64,000 bases of DNA from Aquimarina sp. Aq107 (GTDB taxonomy: Bacteria > Bacteroidota > Bacteroidia > Flavobacteriales > Flavobacteriaceae), in the NCBI RefSeq assembly GCF_943733665.1, contig NZ_OX030782.1, positions 1,762,501 to 1,826,500 of the forward strand, read 5' to 3'. Below, one piece after another: positions 16,857 through 25,029 of the stretch (position 1 is the stretch's first letter; each line of letters opens with the position of its first letter). The notes beneath the pieces were generated by a model. The model saw only the letters and a list, made by a program, of their open reading frames with translations. It made no database searches and was not told the DNA's origin. Position numbers and translations under genes: made by a program.

Positions 16857-17810
16857 TTAAGAAGAGGAAATAAACTTTATCATATAATAAACTAATCTAG
16901 CAGCTAATTTAGCTGTGATATTATCTAAATCATATTTAGGATTAAGCTCTACAATATCCGCACTAACTAATTTTTTACTATTGCAAATTTGTTCAATAGC
17001 AAATAAGGCAATGTCGATAGAAAAGCCAAATGGAGAAGGGGCGCTAACACCAGGAGCAACAGAAGATGAAAAACCATCTAAATCAATAGTTAAATAAACC
17101 ACTTCAACATCGTTTATAAAATTATTAATTACCGCTTCAACTTGGTTTTTGTTTGCAATATTGAAGTCTGTATTCTTGATATATTCTACTCCCAATTTTT
17201 GAGCAGTTTGGAATAATATTTTGTTATTGGATTCTTCTTGAATTCCTAAGCATAGGTATTTGAAACGATCATTCTTTTTAGAGATTTGATAAAATGGAGT
17301 ACCAGAATTTCCTAGGTCATTTACTGATCTCAAGTCAAAATGAGCGTCTAAATTTATAATTCCAACTCTAGCGTCTGGTTGGTATTTTTTAATTCCATTA
17401 TAGTGTGCGTATGCAAGATCATGACCACCTCCTAAAATTATATTAAAATACTGTTTTTTAAGTATTTGATGTATTTTATTTGAAGTGATAGTTTGAGTCT
17501 CTTCTAAATCGTTTCCAATACAATAAATGTTACCTACGTCTATTATTTTAACAGTTTCATCAAAGTGATTAGATAAAGATCCTATCATTTTCCTTATTTG
17601 GTCAGGTGCTGACTCTGTGCCAATTCTACCTAAATTTCTTTTTACTCCTTCCTCGCAAGCGTATCCTAGAATAGCAAAGCCTGTTTGCTCGTTTTCAGGG
17701 AATTCATCATTTTCTATGTCAACACAAGTTATTTTCTCGTGAAGATATAATTGATCATTAGATGTCCGTCCTGACCAAATAGCGGAATTTGTTTTTTTAT
17801 AGTTGTTCAT
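16857..17810 (-). CDS. hutG: formimidoylglutamase
   Basis: A 317-aa arginase-family enzyme that hydrolyses N-formimino-L-glutamate to glutamate and formamide, the last step of histidine degradation. The three binuclear-manganese motifs are present: GGGHD, NLDAHFDLR and LTIDLDGFSSSVAPGVSAPSP. The substrate loop differs from arginase and agmatinase, as expected for HutG. It is the fourth gene of the minus-strand hut operon, 47 bases after hutU. No hutF or formiminotransferase is present, so the direct one-step route to glutamate is used. Note that Asp and His ligands are all intact, so the enzyme should be active. Confidence 0.92.
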   Translation of the reverse strand: MNNYKKTNSAIWSGRTSNDQLYLHEKITCVDIENDEFPENEQTGFAILGYACEEGVKRNLGRIGTESAPDQIRKMIGSLSNHFDETVKIIDVGNIYCIGNDLEETQTITSNKIHQILKKQYFNIILGGGHDLAYAHYNGIKKYQPDARVGIINLDAHFDLRSVNDLGNSGTPFYQISKKNDRFKYLCLGIQEESNNKILFQTAQKLGVEYIKNTDFNIANKNQVEAVINNFINDVEVVYLTIDLDGFSSSVAPGVSAPSPFGFSIDIALFAIEQICNSKKLVSADIVELNPKYDLDNITAKLAARLVYYMIKFISSS

Positions 17811-17857
17811 TGCAGAATAATGCTTGTGTGTAAAATATTGTATAGGTGTGTTGCTTG

Positions 17858-19861
17858 TTAAAATAATTTATCTAAAATTCTTTTTTCTAGAACATTAGGA
17901 ATGGTTACTTTAAGCGATGGTGTACGTTCCATTTCTCTTTTTATTGCAAAAATAGCTTCTTCGTTTCTTGCCCAACTTCTCCTAGAAATACCATTATTCA
18001 CATCATAAAACAACATATTTTTTAATCTTTTGGAAGCTTCATCAGATCCATCTAATAGTAAACCAAATCCTCCGTTGATAACTTCTCCCCATCCAACGCC
18101 ACCTCCGTTATGGATGGATACCCAAGTAGCTCCTCTAAAACTATCTCCAATTACGTTATGAATCGCCATATCAGCAGTAAATCTACTTCCATCATAAATA
18201 TTACTAGTCTCTCTATATGGAGAATCTGTGCCGCTTACGTCGTGATGATCTCTACCTAATACTACAGGTGCAGATATTTTATTTGATTTAATAGCTTTAT
18301 TAAACGCCTCAGCGATCTTTGATCTTCCTTCGGCATCAGCATATAGAATTCTTGCTTTGGAGCCTACAACGAGCTTATTTTCTTTTGCTTCTTGAATCCA
18401 AGTGATGTTGTCTTGCATCTGTTGTTGGATTTCTTCTGGAGCATTTTTCTTAATCTCTTGCATTACTTCTATTGCAATGCTGTCAGTTGTATCTAAATCA
18501 TTAATGTTTCCCGAGGTACAGACCCATCTAAATGGACCAAAACCGTAATCAAAACACATAGGTCCTAGGATATCTTGCACGTATGAAGGATATTTAAAAT
18601 CTATCTTGTTTGTGTCCATTACATCTGCTCCAGCACGAGAAGCTTCTAATAGAAATGCATTTCCGTAATCAAAAAAGTAGGTTCCTTTAGCTGTATGCTT
18701 ATTTATTGCATTTGCGTGTCTTCTTAATGATTCTTGTACTTTGGTTTTAAATTGGATTGGATCATTTGCAATCATTTCATTGGATTCCGAATAAGTCATA
18801 TCTACAGGATAGTACCCTCCAGACCAAGGATTATGTAGTGATGTCTGATCTGATCCAAGATGTATATATATGTTTTCATAATAAAAACGTTCCCATACAT
18901 CAACGATATTTCCTTTATAGGCGATTGATACCACTTCTGTATTTTTAATCGCTGTCTGAACTCTTCTTACTAAATCATTTAAATTATCTACAATTTCATC
19001 TACCCAACCTTGTTCATGACGTTTTTCGGCTGCATCGGGATTTACTTCAGCGCATACGGTAATACATTTAGCAATGTTTCCAGCTTTAGGCTGGGCACCG
19101 CTCATTCCGCCTAAACCAGCGGTTAAGAAAATCTTACCAGCAGTTTTTTCGCCAGGAGTTAAGGTTTTTCTGAATGCATTCATTACGGTAATAGTAGTTC
19201 CGTGTACAATTCCTTGTGGCCCAATATACATATAACTTCCAGCAGTCATTTGTCCGTATTGGGTAACTCCTAATGCATTGAATTTCTCCCAATCATCTGG
19301 TTTGGAATAATTTGGAATCATCATTCCATTTGTAACAACAACTCTCGGAGCTTCTTTAGAAGAAGGAAATAATCCCATAGGGTGACCTGAGTATATGTGT
19401 AAGGTCTGTTCTTCGCTCATTGTGGCTAGGTAGTGCATCGTAAGCAGATATTGTGCCCAATTTTGAAAAACACCTCCGTTTCCTCCGTAAGTAATTAATT
19501 CGTACGGATGTTGAGCAACAGCAGGATCTAAATTGTTTTGTATCATTAACATGATTCCTGCGGCCTGTGCGGTAATGGATGGATACTCGTGTATAGGTCT
19601 AGCATACATTTCATAATCGGGCATAAATCTATACATATAAATACGTCCGTACTCATTTAATTCTTCAAGGAATTCCTTGGCTAGTTCTTGATGCCAATCC
19701 GTTTTAAAATATCTCAGAGCATTTTTAAGTGCTAGTTTTTTTTCGTCAATTGACAATATTTGTTTTCGTTTAGGAGCTCTACTTATTTTTGCACTAAGTT
19801 CTTTTTTAGGAGGTAATGTATCCGGGATACCAGTTATAATTTGTTCTTTGAAAGTAGTCAT
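17858..19861 (-). CDS. hutU: urocanate hydratase, long form
   Basis: A 667-aa urocanase, the NAD-dependent enzyme that turns urocanate into 4-imidazolone-5-propanoate. Typical segments are YGGNGGVFQNWAQYLL near the N-terminal third, MTAGSYMYIGPQGIVHGT, FLTAGLGGMSGAQPKA and the C-terminal LGRDHHDVSGTDSPYRE with WVSIHNGGGVGWGEVINGGF. At 667 residues it is about 110 longer than the common bacterial enzyme (about 555) and nearer in length to animal urocanase; the extra part includes the N-terminal 70 residues. It is third in hutH-I-U-G, 62 bases after hutI. Confidence 0.95.
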   Translation of the reverse strand: MTTFKEQIITGIPDTLPPKKELSAKISRAPKRKQILSIDEKKLALKNALRYFKTDWHQELAKEFLEELNEYGRIYMYRFMPDYEMYARPIHEYPSITAQAAGIMLMIQNNLDPAVAQHPYELITYGGNGGVFQNWAQYLLTMHYLATMSEEQTLHIYSGHPMGLFPSSKEAPRVVVTNGMMIPNYSKPDDWEKFNALGVTQYGQMTAGSYMYIGPQGIVHGTTITVMNAFRKTLTPGEKTAGKIFLTAGLGGMSGAQPKAGNIAKCITVCAEVNPDAAEKRHEQGWVDEIVDNLNDLVRRVQTAIKNTEVVSIAYKGNIVDVWERFYYENIYIHLGSDQTSLHNPWSGGYYPVDMTYSESNEMIANDPIQFKTKVQESLRRHANAINKHTAKGTYFFDYGNAFLLEASRAGADVMDTNKIDFKYPSYVQDILGPMCFDYGFGPFRWVCTSGNINDLDTTDSIAIEVMQEIKKNAPEEIQQQMQDNITWIQEAKENKLVVGSKARILYADAEGRSKIAEAFNKAIKSNKISAPVVLGRDHHDVSGTDSPYRETSNIYDGSRFTADMAIHNVIGDSFRGATWVSIHNGGGVGWGEVINGGFGLLLDGSDEASKRLKNMLFYDVNNGISRRSWARNEEAIFAIKREMERTPSLKVTIPNVLEKRILDKLF

Positions 19862-19923
19862 AAGTATTTGATGTAATTGTTGATCATTTAGATCATTGTT
19901 GGAGTCTTTTTTTTATTGTTTTC

Positions 19924-21171
19924 TTATTTAGAATATACTAGATCTCCTCGTTTCCATACCTGATTTGGAGTTAGTTTACCTTGATGGTATAATATTTCAT
20001 TATAATTGTTAGTCGAAAAAAAACAGAAGTCTGCTATCATTTTAGGAGCTAGTTTTCCACGATCATCTAATTTTAAAGCAGCAGCGGCTCTTGTTGTAAT
20101 TCCTGCTAATACTTCAGTATTACTTAGTTTTTCGAATGTTCCTAAAATACAAGCTTGAGTAAGTAAATCTCCCATTGGTGCAGAACCAGGATTCCAATCA
20201 CTGGCAATTGCTAAAGCTCCTCCTGCATCCAGAATTTTTCTTGCCGGAGTAAAATCACATCCTAATCCAATAGAAGCTCCTGGTAATGCAACCGAAATAA
20301 CATCGCTTTCAGCTAACATTTTAATCTCTAAATCGGTACTCGCTTCTAGATGATCAGCGCTTACTGCATTTATTTCTACTGCAATTTCACTTCCGCTAGT
20401 AGTGAATTGATCTGCATGAACGGTGATGTCAAATCCCATTTCTATAGCTTTATTAAAATAAGGCTTGATATTTTGTTTGGAAAAAGCGCTTTGTTCTACA
20501 AAAGCATCAATTCTTTTGGTGAGTTTTTCCGTGATAAGAGTAGGGAATAGGTTGGTAGTTATGTCATTTAGATATTCTTCATGAGTACCATTGTAGTCTC
20601 TTGGTAACATATGTGCGGCTAAACATGTAGATACTAAATCCGATTCTAAATTTAGATTAGCTTCTTTTATTGCACGCAACATCTTTAATTCTTCCGCTAT
20701 AGAAAGACCATAGCCACTTTTTACTTCGACTGTAGTGATACCATTCTTAAGAAGGTAATTTGCTCTTTTTATTACAGAATGACATAACTCTTCTTGACTG
20801 GCAGTTCTCGTATTTGTTACTGTATCCCAGATTCCACCTCCTGCTTTTGCAATTTCTAGATAAGATTTTCCTGAGTTTCGCATGGCATAGTCATTAGCTC
20901 TAGAACCAGAAAAGCAAATATGCGTATGTGCATCAATAAAACCAGGTAGACAAACATAATCAGATTGCAGCTGTATAATCTCTGCATCGACGCTATTTGC
21001 TATTTGTTGTATTTCATTATAGTTTCCTATGATATGAATGTGTTCTCCTTTTGTAAGAATACCTGCATTTTCAATTATTGGAAGTTTTTCGTCTTTCAAG
21101 GCTCCTTTTAAAGGCAATCCATCCATGGATAGTAATTGTTTAATAGGGCCAATAAATTTGTACTTTTCCAT
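19924..21171 (-). CDS. hutI: imidazolonepropionase
   Basis: A 415-aa amidohydrolase-fold enzyme that opens the imidazolone ring to give N-formimino-L-glutamate. The metal-binding FIDAHTHICFSG motif is in the N-terminal third, VEVKSGYGL and CLAAHMLP in the middle, followed by VHADQFTTSG and ASDWNPGSAPMGDL; these match HutI rather than other amidohydrolases. It starts two bases after the stop of hutH, so the two are translationally coupled, and it precedes hutU. All expected zinc/iron ligands are visible. Function is secure from motif set and context together. Confidence 0.95.
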   Translation of the reverse strand: MEKYKFIGPIKQLLSMDGLPLKGALKDEKLPIIENAGILTKGEHIHIIGNYNEIQQIANSVDAEIIQLQSDYVCLPGFIDAHTHICFSGSRANDYAMRNSGKSYLEIAKAGGGIWDTVTNTRTASQEELCHSVIKRANYLLKNGITTVEVKSGYGLSIAEELKMLRAIKEANLNLESDLVSTCLAAHMLPRDYNGTHEEYLNDITTNLFPTLITEKLTKRIDAFVEQSAFSKQNIKPYFNKAIEMGFDITVHADQFTTSGSEIAVEINAVSADHLEASTDLEIKMLAESDVISVALPGASIGLGCDFTPARKILDAGGALAIASDWNPGSAPMGDLLTQACILGTFEKLSNTEVLAGITTRAAAALKLDDRGKLAPKMIADFCFFSTNNYNEILYHQGKLTPNQVWKRGDLVYSK

Positions 21172-21173
21172 AA

Positions 21174-22754
21174 TTAGTATATTTCAAATTGAGAAGAAAA
21201 CTCTGTTTTTAAAGATAAGTTCTTATCATTTACAACATCATTAGATACTTTAATGATGTTTTTGTTTTTTATGATTTCAATACCTTTTTCTATATCATCT
21301 GAAAAAACGCGATCTTTTTCGGCAAAAGAGACTTTTTTTCGAATCATTTTGTGAATTTCGTCCAAAATTACACCAGATTTCATTGGTTTTCTGAATTCAA
21401 AAGCCTGAGCTGCTGTTAAAAGTTCTATTGCTAATATCTTTTCTATGTTTTCTAATACTTTTAAAGCTTTTCTACCACCAATAGATCCCATACTTACGTG
21501 ATCTTCTTGTCCAAGTGAAGTAGGAATACTATCTGCACTAGAAGGGAAACATAAACCTTTATTTTCGCTAGCTAATGCAGCTGTTGTATATTGTAAGATC
21601 ATATATCCGGAGTTAATTCCAGTGTCTTTCATCAATAATTTAGGAACTCCAGGAGAATTACCTTCTAGAGCAAGATATATTCGTCGATCCGAAATGTTTC
21701 CAATTTCAGAAGCAGCAAGACAAGCGTAGTCTATTGCCATTGCAAGTGGTTGTCCATGAAAGCTTCCGCCACTGATAGTTAGTTCTTCGTCAATAATAAT
21801 AGGATTATCTGTTACTGAGTTTAATTCTATTTCTAATAATTCTTTAAGGTGCAGCCATGCGTTTCTGGATGCTCCGTGTACTTGAGGAATACATCGCAAT
21901 GAATATGGGTCTTGAACTCTATCACAATCAATATGATCTTCCATGATTTCAGAACCTTTTAATAAGGATTTTACTCTAGAGGCTACATGAATATTCCCTT
22001 TAAAAGGGCGTAGCTTGTGTAATTCATTATAAAAAGGTTTAATAGAACCTTGTAGCCCTTCTATCATCATAGCTCCAATAATATCAGCCTGAGAAAGGCA
22101 ACTATGCAGTTTCTCAATAACTTTTACAGCGTGCGCAGCTATGAATTGTGTTCCATTTATTAATGCCAAACCTTCTTTAGGACCTAGATCTAATGATACT
22201 AAGCCAGTTTTTTTAAATAAATCAGCACTAGGTATTTCTTCTCCCTCATATGCTACTTTTCCTAGACCAATTAATGGTAAAAAAAGATGCGATAATGGGG
22301 CTAAATCTCCAGATGCACCAACGGAACCTTGAGAAGGAACAATTGGGATTGCATCATTGTCAATATGCCAAAGAATACGATCCAAAGTACTTTCTGCAAT
22401 TCCAGAATATCCTTTAGCGAGCGATTGTAATTTTAGAATCAGCATAAGTTTGGCAATTTCCTTATCTATAGGATCACCAACTCCTACACTGTGACTTTGC
22501 AATATATTAGATTGAAGAATCTTTGTTTCTTCTTTTGAAATCATAGTTGTACATAATGGACCAAAACCGGTATTGATCCCATAAACAGGATTGCCTTTAT
22601 CTACAATGTTTTCGACGACTTGACGACTCTTTCTGATTTTTTTTCTGGAATCTTCAGAAATAGTTGCTTTAATTTCTCCAGATGCTATTTTGATAGCTTT
22701 ACCGGCAGTGAGATAGTCTTCTCCGAATTGAAAATGTGATGATATTTTAGACAT
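21174..22754 (-). CDS. hutH: histidine ammonia-lyase
   Basis: A 526-aa lyase that removes ammonia from L-histidine to give trans-urocanate. The self-forming MIO cofactor triad Ala147-Ser148-Gly149 is in GSVGASGDLAPLSH; the upstream YGINTGFGPL (58–67) and the downstream QDPYSLRC-type and SADSIPTSLGQEDHVSMG segments are typical of HAL. Length is near the family norm of 500–530. First gene of the hut operon, with an AT-rich divergent promoter region shared with the LysR gene. Expression should respond to histidine or urocanate through that regulator. Confidence 0.95.
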   Translation of the reverse strand: MSKISSHFQFGEDYLTAGKAIKIASGEIKATISEDSRKKIRKSRQVVENIVDKGNPVYGINTGFGPLCTTMISKEETKILQSNILQSHSVGVGDPIDKEIAKLMLILKLQSLAKGYSGIAESTLDRILWHIDNDAIPIVPSQGSVGASGDLAPLSHLFLPLIGLGKVAYEGEEIPSADLFKKTGLVSLDLGPKEGLALINGTQFIAAHAVKVIEKLHSCLSQADIIGAMMIEGLQGSIKPFYNELHKLRPFKGNIHVASRVKSLLKGSEIMEDHIDCDRVQDPYSLRCIPQVHGASRNAWLHLKELLEIELNSVTDNPIIIDEELTISGGSFHGQPLAMAIDYACLAASEIGNISDRRIYLALEGNSPGVPKLLMKDTGINSGYMILQYTTAALASENKGLCFPSSADSIPTSLGQEDHVSMGSIGGRKALKVLENIEKILAIELLTAAQAFEFRKPMKSGVILDEIHKMIRKKVSFAEKDRVFSDDIEKGIEIIKNKNIIKVSNDVVNDKNLSLKTEFSSQFEIY

Positions 22755-22791
22755 TATAATTGTTCGTATTTGTATAGACTAAGATAATATG

Positions 22792-22812
22792 TATTTTTAA
22801 TACCTATAAATA
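22792..22812. promoter_or_regulatory. candidate LysR operator between hutH and its regulator
   Basis: Near-perfect dyad TATTTTTA / TATAAATA (22792–22799 and 22805–22812) around ATACC, of the T-N11-A kind bound by LysR proteins. It lies in the 83-base gap between the divergent hutH and LysR genes and abuts a TAATTTTG -7 box (22814–22821) of the regulator, consistent with autoregulation. Confidence 0.5.
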
Positions 22813-22813
22813 C

Positions 22814-22821
22814 TAATTTTG
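22814..22821 (+). promoter_or_regulatory. -7 promoter box of the LysR gene
   Basis: TAATTTTG fits TAnnTTTG exactly and lies 16 bases before the ATG at 22838, giving a very short leader. No TTG is found about 19 bases upstream, where the candidate operator lies instead. Confidence 0.45.
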
Positions 22822-22837
22822 TCAATAATTAATAACT

Positions 22838-23728
22838 ATGGGTTATCAGTTAGAACTACGTCATTTTACTTATTTCTTAGCAGTGGCAGAAGAATTACAT
22901 TTTAGAAAAGCTGCAGAAAGGTTGTTTATTTCTCAACCTGGTTTGAGTAGACAGATTAAACAGATGGAGGATATTATAGGAGCTGAACTTTTTATCAGAA
23001 ATAAAAGGAACGTAAGTTTAACTGCTGCTGGAGAGTATCTGAAAAAAGAAATTGCCTATATTTTTAATCATATAGATTTTACAATAAAACAAACATCCTT
23101 AATTGATAAAGGAAGTGAAGGAGAGGTAAGGATTGGTTTTTTAGGTTCTGCTATTCAAACGGTTATACCGGATTTATTGGTTAAAGTAGATAAAAAATAT
23201 CCAAAAATTCAATTTAGTCTTGAGGAAATGTCTAATTATGATCAAGTTAAGTCAATTGTTAGTGATGAGTTGGATATTGGGTTTGTTAGATTGGCTAGAG
23301 TTCCTGATGGAGTAAGTATAAAGGCTGTACAAACAGATTCTTTTTCTTTGGTTTTACCAAAAAATCATCCACTTAATGAAAAGAATTTTAAAAGTGTTGC
23401 GCAAGTTTCTTCGGAGCATTTTATCTTATTTTCTTCAGACTATAGTTCTATATATTACGATAAGATTATGAGTATATGTGAGGATAAAGGTTTTACGCCA
23501 ATTGTTTCTCATAAATCAGTTCATGCACAAACGATTTTTAAATTGGTAGAGAGCGGGTTGGGGGTTGCTATCGTTCCAACATCTCTGCAGCATGGATTTG
23601 ATCTAGAGGTAAAGTTTTTAGAAATTCCTAAAATCGCGCAAAAAGCGGCATTATCTGTTATTTGGAAACAAGATAATCGTAATCCTGCTTTAGAAAAGGT
23701 GAAGAAATTTTTGGATTCCGATATTTGA
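22838..23728 (+). CDS. LysR-family regulator, probable control of hut
   Basis: A 296-aa LysR-type transcription factor. The N-terminal helix-turn-helix is clear (LRHFTYFLAVAEELHFRKAAERLFISQPGLSRQIKQMED, about residues 7–45), followed by a linker helix and a two-lobed periplasmic-binding-like effector domain from about residue 92 (VRIGFLGSAIQTVIP). It is divergent from hutH with only 83 bases between them, which is the usual arrangement for a LysR protein controlling its neighbour. The likely inducer is urocanate or histidine, by analogy with other hut systems; this is inferred from position only. Confidence 0.85.
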   Translation: MGYQLELRHFTYFLAVAEELHFRKAAERLFISQPGLSRQIKQMEDIIGAELFIRNKRNVSLTAAGEYLKKEIAYIFNHIDFTIKQTSLIDKGSEGEVRIGFLGSAIQTVIPDLLVKVDKKYPKIQFSLEEMSNYDQVKSIVSDELDIGFVRLARVPDGVSIKAVQTDSFSLVLPKNHPLNEKNFKSVAQVSSEHFILFSSDYSSIYYDKIMSICEDKGFTPIVSHKSVHAQTIFKLVESGLGVAIVPTSLQHGFDLEVKFLEIPKIAQKAALSVIWKQDNRNPALEKVKKFLDSDI

Positions 23729-23769
23729 TAACACTTGTTGGTGTTTTTATATAGATATTTTGTGGTTAC

Positions 23770-23883
23770 ATGTTGATCAAATGGTCAGATAATCCTTTAC
23801 TTTTTTTAATTGGAATGATTTGTTTACTTTTGGCGCTTTTGTTTTTGAAAAATTTAACCCCAAAATATAGATTTGATGATTAA
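23770..23883 (+). CDS. putative 37-aa membrane microprotein
   Basis: A short frame with ATG at 23770 and TAA at 23881–23883. It encodes 37 residues: a charged start (MLIKWSDN), one hydrophobic helix of about 20 residues rich in Leu (LLFLIGMICLLLALLFL) and a polar basic/acidic tail (KNLTPKYRFDD). It overlaps the ATG of the next gene (23876) by 8 bases, the geometry of translational coupling. No strong Shine-Dalgarno is visible, which is normal in Bacteroidetes. Too short for homology reasoning; supported by the hydrophobic design and the overlap. Could be chance. Confidence 0.4.
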   Translation: MLIKWSDNPLLFLIGMICLLLALLFLKNLTPKYRFDD

Positions 23884-24505
23884 AAAATTACTATTACCAA
23901 TACTTCTTGCGCTTTTAGTGTCAAAAAAAATAAACGCTCAACAGGATCGTGCTCAACTGGGTATTAAGGTAGGTTATAATCTTTCGTATATAGCAGGAGA
24001 AGAGATAGATGATTTTATTCCTAGAAATACAATTCATTTAGGACTTGTAGGAGAAATACCAATTACGAGATATTTTGCAATACAACCAGAGTTACTTTAT
24101 TCATTTCAGGGATCTTATGTGCAACCTGGGTTTGCAGATAGTTCAGATTTAAGGTTTACTGAGTGGTTGTTAAAGTTAGATTATGTTACGCTACCTATTA
24201 TGGCGAAATATTATTTGACTCCAGGTTTTAGTGCCGAAATAGGACCGCAAATAGGAGTACTAACTTCTTCGAGATTACTAAAAAAGAGTTCTGTTAATGG
24301 TGTTTCAGAAACAACTGAAGATGATTTAAAAGATTTGATAGCACCTGTAAGTTATGGAGTTAATATAGGTCTTGGTTATCAGTTTGAGGATGGATTGTTT
24401 TTTCAATCTCGTTTTAATATAGGTATTTCGGATATTTTTGATTTTGAAGATGCGTTAAGCCAAAGGAATCACGTCTTTCAGGTGTCCGCCGGATACAAGT
24501 TTTAA
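23876..24505 (+). CDS. outer-membrane beta-barrel protein, PorT-like
   Basis: A 209-aa exported protein. I start it at ATG 23876; a TTG three bases earlier is less likely. The signal peptide MIKKLLLPILLALLVSKK ends before INAQ. The mature part has alternating strands with the porin-family pattern (LGIKVGYNLSYIAGEE, HLGLVGEIPITRYFAIQPELLYS, LDYVTLPIMAKYY, AEIGPQIGVL, VNIGLGYQF) and ends in an aromatic C-terminal strand (VFQVSAGYKF), typical of outer-membrane insertion. This is the PorT/OMP_b-brl_2 family; many copies in Bacteroidetes lack known roles. A strong terminator follows at 24530–24569. Confidence 0.82.
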   Translation: MIKKLLLPILLALLVSKKINAQQDRAQLGIKVGYNLSYIAGEEIDDFIPRNTIHLGLVGEIPITRYFAIQPELLYSFQGSYVQPGFADSSDLRFTEWLLKLDYVTLPIMAKYYLTPGFSAEIGPQIGVLTSSRLLKKSSVNGVSETTEDDLKDLIAPVSYGVNIGLGYQFEDGLFFQSRFNIGISDIFDFEDALSQRNHVFQVSAGYKF

Positions 24506-24529
24506 AGCTTATTATTGGCTATACTAGAT

Positions 24530-24569
24530 AAAAAGAGATCGAAAAGCACGTGCGTTTCGATCTCTTTTT
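24530..24569. terminator. bidirectional intrinsic terminator
   Basis: Perfect 15-bp stem (24530–24544 with 24555–24569), A-run on the left and T-run on the right, so it can end both the plus-strand barrel gene and the minus-strand SnoaL-like gene. The loop GCACGTGC is itself palindromic. Confidence 0.88.
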
Positions 24570-24576
24570 ACTTTTA

Positions 24577-24942
24577 TTAACTTGGCATTGAGTAAAAGAA
24601 CTGTTCTTCTATTATTTTACCATTATTTACATTGTAAATAGCTAGTTCTTCTATTTGCATGCGTCCTTGACCTTTGAAAGTGCAATCCATTTTCATTTTA
24701 CAAGAAAAATGATTTTCTGCAACTGTTGGTTCAGATACTTCACCTCCGTGAAACTCTTCTACGGTGGCATACCAATCCTGACTTTTTTTGGTTACAGCAT
24801 CTTTTCCCATTACAACTGCATTAGGTGCTCCTGGCATTTCTCTACTAACTACATCGTCAGCATATAATTCTTTTAAGGCTTGCATGTTTTCACCTTTACG
24901 GCAAAGTTCTACTAAGCGATTAGCTACTTCTTGTGTATTCAT
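24577..24942 (-). CDS. SnoaL-like / NTF2-fold protein
   Basis: A 121-aa soluble protein of the NTF2-like (SnoaL-like) alpha+beta cone fold: N-terminal helix pair (EVANRLVELCRKGENMQALKELYADDVVSREM), then a conserved GKDAVTKKSQDWYATV segment and four strands ending with EELAIYNVNNGKIIEEQFFY. Family members are small hydrolases, isomerases or ligand carriers; catalytic residues are not conserved enough to name a reaction. It is on the minus strand, 87 bases downstream of the photolyase gene and with no terminator between, so it may belong to that light-related transcript. Ends at the shared terminator. Confidence 0.75.
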   Translation of the reverse strand: MNTQEVANRLVELCRKGENMQALKELYADDVVSREMPGAPNAVVMGKDAVTKKSQDWYATVEEFHGGEVSEPTVAENHFSCKMKMDCTFKGQGRMQIEELAIYNVNNGKIIEEQFFYSMPS

Positions 24943-25029
24943 TGGTTTTTGAAGTTTATTGGTTTATGATGGCTTTAAATTACAAAAAACTTCGTATCAT
25001 ATTTTTAAATAAATGTTATAATTTGCTGT

